NCBI GenBank assembly: GCA_026392155.1
Contig: JAPLCP010000054.1
Location: 1-64,000 of the forward strand
DNA from: Armatimonadota bacterium
Lineage (GTDB): Bacteria; Armatimonadota; Armatimonadia; Armatimonadales; Armatimonadaceae
Direction: 5' to 3'
DNA length: 64,000 nucleotides
Within the stretch, counting starts at the first letter, position 1. Every line of letters begins with the position of its first letter. Below are positions 59,601 through 64,000 of the stretch, one piece after another. Made by a program: the position numbers and the translations under genes. The notes below the pieces were generated by a model. The model did no database searches and was not told the origin of the DNA. It worked only from the letters and a program-made list of their open reading frames with translations.

Positions 59601-62242
59601 CACGCGGCGTGGTCACGACTTACACTTATGATTACAGCTTTGCCTCGGGATTGCTCACCAGCACCCAGGAAGGCAGCAAGCCCCCCGTTACGTTTAGCTA
59701 CCTACCTAATGGCCTGCTTCAGGGCGTGACCTACCCAGCCCCACACGGTAGCGGCGCGACCACCTGCACGATTGGCTCCACCTACACGACCAAGGGGAAC
59801 TTGGCGAGCATCAGCGGGCCGGGCAACAATGCCGCCGCCGCACAGACTGTCACGTTTGGCTACACCCAGGATGGCACCTACTCGCAGCCTGAGGCACTGG
59901 CCCGGCCTTTGACGATTACGGATGCCAATGGCAACGCCTCACACATGCGCTATGATTCACGCGGCAATGTGACCAGTGCCTGGGATGCGCTGGGCAATAA
60001 GACCGACAGCGAGTACAACGTGGCAGGGCAAGTGACAAGAACCTGGCTCCCCGCCGCCACTTCCGGTGCCGCCCGTGGCTCTGTGACCAACGATTACCGT
60101 TATCCCAGTGGGGTACAAAGCCGGACACGGGTCTGGCCAGCGGGTGGTGGGGGCGCTGCCTCTGACTCACAGTTCACGCACTACCCCAATGGTCTTCCCA
60201 GTGGTACTAACAATAATGGTATGCAGTATCCTTGGGGAACCAAAGATGCCGCCTGCCGTGTCACCGATATTCCCGACCCCAACGGCAACAACACGGACTT
60301 GGGCTACGACGACGACGGCTTCCCCAACGAAATCAGCTACCCTGGTGGCAACCTGGATGGGGATAAGACGACCTTCGGTGGCTACAACAACGCGGGCCAG
60401 CTTACGACCCGCACGGACGGCAACGGGAAAGTGGCGAACTTTACATACGCCGATCCCGAGGGTAAACTAACCGCTGTGAGCTTCCCCGCCTCGCCCGCCG
60501 ACAACGTCTCGATGACCTACGATAGCTTCGGTCGCCCGGCAAGCCGCACGGACAAGAGCGGGACGCAAACCTTCACGTACGGGAACTTGGACGAAGTGAC
60601 CAGCGTGACGACCCAGTACGTCGGGCTTCCTCCCCAAACTATCAGCTACACCTACCACCCCGACGGCAGCCGCAAAACCATGACCACGCCCGCCGGGACA
60701 TTTACTTATAATTACGACGCAGGCGGTCGGCCCACCAGCATGACCAACCCGTTTGGCGAGACCACCACCTGGACGTACCAGGCAAACGACCTGCTTGCCA
60801 CCCAGACAAGCCACAACGGACTCACGGCGGCTTACAGCTTCAATGGTCTCGGGCAACTGACCGCTTTAACCAACACCATCGGCGGCAGTGCGGTTGCCAC
60901 GTTCAATAACATGACCTACGATGCTGTCGGAAACCGCTTAACCCTCGCCGCCACCATCCCGATTGCCACAGCGCTTTCCGGTACGACGACGTATGGGTAC
61001 GATTCCCAGTTCCGCTTGACCGGCGAGAGCACGACGCGAGCGGGCGGCGCAGTCAATGTGTTCTCGTATGACAACGCAGGCAACCCGACGGTCTTCAAAG
61101 GGCAGTCAAGAAGCTACAACGCCAAGAACCAGCACAACGCCAGTGGCTTCGTCTACGACAAGAACGGCAACCCCACCACCTACAACGGCACGACAATTGT
61201 TTACGATGTCTTCGACAACCCCACCCAGTTTGGCAATGTGTTGAGCTGTGGCTATACTAGCGAAGGCTTGCGAGCCTGGAAACAGCCTACGAATGGCACC
61301 AAACGCTACTTCCTCTATGATAGTGTGATTCCTATTTGTGAACTCGATGTAAGCGGCAATGTAATAGCGACAAATAGCATGGGGGCCAAGGGGCTTGTCT
61401 CTCGTCAGGAATCTGGCACTGGCTCGGTGTTCTACGGCTTCGATGAGCGCGGAGGGACTACAGTCAGAACAAGTGCAAGTGGTGCGGCACTGAGCGTTCA
61501 TGGTCAAGATGGCTATGGCACTTTACTGGCTGGCATATATGGCTCTGCCGACCCGTATTCTGGCATGGGAGCACAGTGGGGATACTACAGCGAGCCTGAG
61601 ACAGGCTTCCAACTTTGTACATTTCGCTACTATGACCAAGCAGGCGGGAAATGGGTAAATAGAGACCCTATAGGATATATGGGAGGCATAAACTTATATG
61701 GCTATTGTGAGGGGAATCCAATAAATAAGAAGGATACATTGGGATGGTGCAGTGATAAACGTCATGATGATCCAAACTGCCCTGAGGATCTTTATGTTCT
61801 TCCATTTAATACCAAAGGGCGTATACAAGGCCCTGGGGAAGTAATTGGTGGGATTATTGGTGCTGTACTGGGTGCCCCATTAGGTGGACTAATACTTGGA
61901 GTACCATTTGGAGCACTTGGCGTGTTCATCGGTACGCCATTTGGTCCTTGGGGCCAAATTGGATTTGGATTACTTGGTATAGCCTTCGCTGAATTTATTG
62001 GTGGAGCAATTGGAAGTGGTATCGGATCTGGTATCGGATCTGCAATTGGCTCTCTAATTGAGGATTTGATTGAGTCATGGCGCCGTGGACACGGGAAAAT
62101 GTCACCATGTGACCGGAAATGGGCAATTCAGCATATGAAAGATGCCTTTGATCAAAGTGGTTGGGAAGGTCTTTTTGGTGGATTATTTGGTGGTTGGATT
62201 TTGGGGAGACTAAAACCGTTAGAGAAGTTGTTCACTAAATGA
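56672..62242 (+). CDS. YD-repeat (Rhs-type) protein with Tat signal and C39-like peptidase domain
   Basis: A 1856-residue protein from GTG 56672 behind GGAGG. Residues 12-41: twin-arginine signal (RSSRREFLQKAALVGAGLAV). About 90-165: TPR-like helices. About 195-330: papain-fold domain resembling C39 peptidases, with Cys203 in DPICGAAALAFC and His278 in ERDHFVACL. Then a Gly-rich linker and YD repeats (for example SMTYDDMGNVLTRTTPRGVV), ending at the Rhs core DPIGYMGGINLYGY...DTLGW (about 1665-1692). The final 164 residues are a separate module of Gly-x3-Gly hydrophobic repeats (GAVLGAPLGGLILGVPFGAL; GGAIGSGIGSGIGSAIGSLI) of lower G+C: a candidate pore-forming or membrane-acting effector. The role as a contact-dependent toxin is inferred from Rhs family knowledge. 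Confidence 0.88.
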   Translation: MEEMQSRGAQKRSSRREFLQKAALVGAGLAVPVFTAEEALAQTKPSQPVVPLHYGSSLWDEVGRLRQPVSEKQVTAWRDELRKRSLPKERTALLRLWLGEWELDAGRAPIKAREHFEKALKLAKPGETLHGWARYNAAVACFFEGKYAAAAKEFHTLLRDKKERGFSRQATALWARHVGACAAEHAALGDMGIPRPREVDPICGAAALAFCMRQLRMPITKKETLSKVAYTGRGSTMQDLLDACPKLGLSGHVIKADSEALKLFKGKVPMVAWVERDHFVACLHADEDGVHYSCSDCGMWPGGVNAITWKQWQAMRPGVYLAVAKPGSEEDKLLSHLTAPRNSSLAVPGVKVAMEAGSGQVIQSAIQLSSLYRSLAPHVVGFTMLMGVECGLSPMALQCLVAPWGPGCPDIGGPCGNCGEPLEGVEANAANGQVDVPAPSRLDVPNPNGPSVDFGPSYNSLRGPDTMYWNNDFGQSWTHDYKISVYDGSAVPPVPAPTGQVRQGNPTPNQVPITGAVAPANSSVTWEVYKGTTLVADSSQPQGWTLQMGFSYGGGGGYGGGYGGGGSNSTTMSVAAPVDAPTGNDYSARYHGVVYPQGIATKSGSFQVVSHGISPSTAPRYLVMPNGARVGFSASSVPSATNPTVGCAVSTGLPYKIDLCYDPNNTGGYYKITLPDGTRWTTQGISQVDTIYGYSGTAYALHYVLGAITDKVGNSITMTYARFNNGLGVSTPPVLTSIKDASTNTALLTLGRNGQGEIISASDNTGRTVHYEIQTYLTGGYVHPSVRGLTKVSQVVPTGTPAASAPMRSQYGYSQVQNGIYAYGGYETTPQLTSITVPSPTGTGTATGTIEYEDGTCYVKKLTGADGASVEFQQVNADGTPWDPYGNYQSGSYGGASLFTKVITKASNGAVMTSQTIGFDSNMNQTEIKTATGKVLSTSVYGDPTTPYRPTATIDGMGRTWSMTYDDMGNVLTRTTPRGVVTTYTYDYSFASGLLTSTQEGSKPPVTFSYLPNGLLQGVTYPAPHGSGATTCTIGSTYTTKGNLASISGPGNNAAAAQTVTFGYTQDGTYSQPEALARPLTITDANGNASHMRYDSRGNVTSAWDALGNKTDSEYNVAGQVTRTWLPAATSGAARGSVTNDYRYPSGVQSRTRVWPAGGGGAASDSQFTHYPNGLPSGTNNNGMQYPWGTKDAACRVTDIPDPNGNNTDLGYDDDGFPNEISYPGGNLDGDKTTFGGYNNAGQLTTRTDGNGKVANFTYADPEGKLTAVSFPASPADNVSMTYDSFGRPASRTDKSGTQTFTYGNLDEVTSVTTQYVGLPPQTISYTYHPDGSRKTMTTPAGTFTYNYDAGGRPTSMTNPFGETTTWTYQANDLLATQTSHNGLTAAYSFNGLGQLTALTNTIGGSAVATFNNMTYDAVGNRLTLAATIPIATALSGTTTYGYDSQFRLTGESTTRAGGAVNVFSYDNAGNPTVFKGQSRSYNAKNQHNASGFVYDKNGNPTTYNGTTIVYDVFDNPTQFGNVLSCGYTSEGLRAWKQPTNGTKRYFLYDSVIPICELDVSGNVIATNSMGAKGLVSRQESGTGSVFYGFDERGGTTVRTSASGAALSVHGQDGYGTLLAGIYGSADPYSGMGAQWGYYSEPETGFQLCTFRYYDQAGGKWVNRDPIGYMGGINLYGYCEGNPINKKDTLGWCSDKRHDDPNCPEDLYVLPFNTKGRIQGPGEVIGGIIGAVLGAPLGGLILGVPFGALGVFIGTPFGPWGQIGFGLLGIAFAEFIGGAIGSGIGSGIGSAIGSLIEDLIESWRRGHGKMSPCDRKWAIQHMKDAFDQSGWEGLFGGLFGGWILGRLKPLEKLFTK

Positions 62243-62299
62243 TCTTGATTCGGCTACGGGTATATACCTTGGGGTTTGCTCCGTGACCGCATGGAATGT

Positions 62300-62386
62300 G
62301 TGGGCATTTCTTAGAATGCCCACTTCTCCCAGAGCTTCGGCTCCCAGGCCGAAGTCTTACCAGGGATACCCCGGAGCTTGCTCCGG
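62300..62386. repeat. Three hairpins after the Rhs gene
   Basis: Dyads GTGGGCATT/AATGCCCAC (62300-62323), CTTCGGC/GCCGAAG (62335-62354) and CCGGAGC/GCTCCGG (62371-62386). No T-run follows the first two. They lie in the 194-base gap between the Rhs gene and the small AT-rich gene. Confidence 0.7.
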
Positions 62387-62436
62387 CGAGCGTCATTAGT
62401 TCTTGTAATTTATAACAGGAGTGGGGATAAGGCGAA

Positions 62437-62661
62437 ATGCATAATAAAAAAAATGAAAAATATAAATACTATGTAAAAATAATGATTTTTTCTTTCTTGT
62501 TGTCAATTATATTAAATTTAATAAAAATATTAGTTAGTTTTTTTAATAGAGGGCGTATTTATGATGATGTTGTTTATATATTTTCCGTTAATGTGCCAAT
62601 AATCGGACTTTTTATTTATTTGATGTGTATATTTTTGTTAAAAAAGAAAAATGATTATTAG
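62437..62661 (+). CDS. Small AT-rich membrane protein, candidate immunity protein
   Basis: A 74-residue protein with a basic N-terminus (MHNKKNEKYKYYVK) and two spans (IMIFSFLLSIILNLIKILVS; IFSVNVPIIGLFIYLMCIFL). The G+C content is roughly a quarter, far below the 58-60% of the chromosome, so it was acquired. It lies directly downstream of the Rhs C-terminal module. Small two-span proteins are typical immunity partners of pore-forming toxins; this role is an inference from position, size and composition. Confidence 0.65.
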   Translation: MHNKKNEKYKYYVKIMIFSFLLSIILNLIKILVSFFNRGRIYDDVVYIFSVNVPIIGLFIYLMCIFLLKKKNDY

Positions 62662-62674
62662 GTATCATATCCCT

Positions 62675-62852
62675 GCCTCGCCCGCCGACAACGTCTCGAT
62701 GACCTACGACGGCTTCGGTCGCGTTGCCAGCCGCACGGACAAAAGCGGGATGCAGACCTTCACGTACGGCAACCTGGACGAAGTGACCAGCGTGACGACC
62801 CAGTACGTCGGGCTTCCTGCGCAGACCATCAGCTACACCTACCATCCCGATG
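62675..62852 (+). pseudogene. Displaced fragment of a YD-repeat gene
   Basis: About 176 bases closely match 60488-60663 inside the Rhs gene (offset 2187, most differences third-position or single-base). It encodes ASPADNVSMTYDGFGRVASR and GLPAQTISYTYHP. It has no start of its own and is cut off on both sides, with the open frame ending at 62896. It is a relic of recombination or a displaced copy of the repeat region, not a gene. Confidence 0.8.
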
Positions 62853-62885
62853 TCTCACGTCCACAAGTGTACTGGGTGACGTTGC

Positions 62886-63089
62886 CTAACCGCTGAACAA
62901 AAACTCGACTACGTCACCGTCTTGCATGACGTAGTCTTTGCCTTCGGTGCGGAGCCAGCCTTGGTCGCGTGAGGCGGCGATACTCCTTGTTTCGACTAGC
63001 TTGGTTCAGTCAATCACGAGGGCGCGGATAAACGTGCGCTCCAGATCGGTGTGGATCACGCCCGCCGCCATGGGAGCCTTGGCCTGCAC
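62886..63089 (-). pseudogene. C-terminal fragment of ychF with an in-frame stop
   Basis: The minus strand reads VQAKAPMAAGVIHTDLERTF, then IRALVID, a TGA at 63008-63006, [20 protein letters not shown], and [19 protein letters not shown] to the TAG at 62886. This is the C-terminal TGS-type domain of the ribosome-linked GTPase YchF. The TGA sits where YchF proteins commonly have Trp, so TGG mutated to TGA. The GTPase domain is absent upstream; the sequence merges into an unrelated stretch toward 63126. Confidence 0.78.
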
Positions 63090-63126
63090 AAACTGTACTT
63101 CAATGACGACGAACTGAACCTCAATT

Positions 63127-63999
63127 CTAGCCCGACAAGTCTTTGGGCGTCTTCCAGAACTGGCCAAGCATCTTTTTCCAGATGCCTCGGATTGTCAGGC
63201 CGCAGAACGCCAGGTAGAACGTCGGCACAAAGAACCAGAGCCAGGCGGGGAACTCGCTGTTAGGGCCAAAAAGCGCCGGGCTGGTGAGGGCGGCAAAGAT
63301 CGCCGCGGCGGGGTTGAGCAAGTTGGGGAGCCAGGCCAACCAGTGGAACCACACCGGCGGGTTGAACGAAGTGCCCATGAGGCTCGCCAGAAGTGCCGGG
63401 GCGGCGTAGGTGATCGCCGTGAGGCCGGGCAGACCAAGAATCGGGACAATCGCCCAGCCGCCTGCGTTGCCCGACGCCTGCTGGCTTTTCTTACTGATCA
63501 GAGAACAGTAGGTCGCCATGCTCACGTTCAGAAGTGCGGTTACTAAAATCAGCAACTGCGCGGCCAGAAACCCCGTCCATGCCATGCCCGTGCCCAGCGC
63601 TGTGCAGAGGAGTGCGGGGAGCACAATGGCATAGAACATCACGATGGGGCGCATCGTGGCGGCGGCCTTACCGATCAGGATCTGGAGAGGCGTGTTGCGC
63701 GAGAGCAAGAGCGCGTTCCAGGTCTGTTTTTCTCGCTCCGACGTGATCGTCATGGCGGCTTGGAGCGGCATCGCGATCATCAGCACCAGCGCCTCAATCA
63801 CCACGAGAAAGCCGTGCATGCCCCAGAAAGCGGGCTTGGGATCGGTCGTTCCCGCGGCCAGAGACATGAGATAGAACATCCCTGCATAGAGCCCCAGAAC
63901 CGCCAGAATGCCAAGAGCTTTCTCCGTGACACGGGTTCCCGGCTGCTTCTTCTCTTGGACGCGGCGCTGCGCCAGAGTCTCTTTCTGAAAGACGGGGTT
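63127..63999 (-). CDS. ABC-2-type transporter permease (5' end outside window)
   Basis: An open frame of 291 codons that runs off the window edge; the residues before Met63879 (NPVFQKETLAQRRVQEKKQP, then TEKALGILAVLGLYAG) continue the domain, so the start is upstream on the minus strand. Six spans are predicted (IEALVLMIAMPLQAAMTITS with the ABC-2 motif SEREKQTWNALLLSR). It resembles permeases of Cu/NosY- or Na-exporter-type systems; no ATPase is inside the window. Substrate not identified. Confidence 0.82.
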   Translation of the reverse strand, partial: NPVFQKETLAQRRVQEKKQPGTRVTEKALGILAVLGLYAGMFYLMSLAAGTTDPKPAFWGMHGFLVVIEALVLMIAMPLQAAMTITSEREKQTWNALLLSRNTPLQILIGKAAATMRPIVMFYAIVLPALLCTALGTGMAWTGFLAAQLLILVTALLNVSMATYCSLISKKSQQASGNAGGWAIVPILGLPGLTAITYAAPALLASLMGTSFNPPVWFHWLAWLPNLLNPAAAIFAALTSPALFGPNSEFPAWLWFFVPTFYLAFCGLTIRGIWKKMLGQFWKTPKDLSG

Positions 64000-64000
64000 A

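Noticed and set aside
63006-63008. TGA read as Trp in the ychF fragment
   Set aside because: The genes here use TGA freely as a stop (for example at 2207, 44666 and 29945-region genes), and the fragment lacks its GTPase domain, so it is a dead remnant.

Overview
The window is about 58-60% G+C and reads as the chromosome of an uncultured or little-studied bacterium, most likely a member of Armatimonadota. This is inferred from the gene mix: a PEP-CTERM protein, a DUF1501 protein, an mreBCD cluster, a Bacillus-SigH-like sigma factor beside several ECF sigma/anti-sigma pairs, many enolase-superfamily and sugar isomerase-like enzymes, and VapBC modules. No rRNA, tRNA, CRISPR array or complete insertion sequence was seen.

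Layout. 1-5.4 kb: 3' part of ppdK, two adjacent PIN-domain toxin-antitoxin modules (one bracketed by 49-bp direct repeats), and an ABC-F ATPase. 5.4-9.7 kb: small unknown genes, a truncated DUF4062 gene, a PEP-CTERM protein, a GT2 glycosyltransferase and metF. 9.8-15.9 kb: mreBCD and sdhCAB. 16-25 kb: a class V aminotransferase, thioredoxin, an ECF/anti-sigma/TPR operon, a SigH-like sigma factor, a TPR protein, a YfhO-type membrane protein and a second class V aminotransferase. 25-32.7 kb: a short operon with aroE and a transglutaminase-like protein, an esterase, a TIM-barrel isomerase, and rpsO-pnp with a broken pnp frame. 32.8-43.4 kb: enolase-superfamily enzymes, two epimerases, a DUF1611/dipeptide-epimerase pair overlapping as in D-glutamate catabolism loci, a phytanoyl-CoA dioxygenase-like protein, a small-molecule kinase, a cupin, an ECF/anti-sigma pair and mtnP. 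43.4-55.3 kb: an excisionase-type regulator with a Wzm/Wzt exporter, a ParB-like protein with a zinc-ribbon tail, a DUF4446/ECF/anti-sigma/tilS cluster, a DUF1501 protein, hppD and an MFS carrier. 55.3-64 kb: an accessory region with a mini LuxR-type regulator and tandem 21-bp repeats, a 1856-residue YD-repeat (Rhs) protein with a Tat signal and a cysteine-peptidase-like domain, an AT-rich small membrane gene, a displaced Rhs fragment, a ychF remnant and an ABC-2 permease running off the end.

Two features cut across the window. First, many first-in-operon genes have a -10-like hexamer only 5-9 bases before the start codon and no Shine-Dalgarno sequence, which points to widespread leaderless transcripts. 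Second, short palindromic elements recur between genes, and one copy lies in frame inside the DUF1611 gene. The best candidate for an undescribed system is the Tat-targeted Rhs protein with its glycine-zipper C-terminus and AT-rich partner; next come the mini-LuxR/21-bp repeat unit and the zinc-ribbon ParB.

All functional calls rest on reading the translated sequence and on remembered family motifs. No database search was run.
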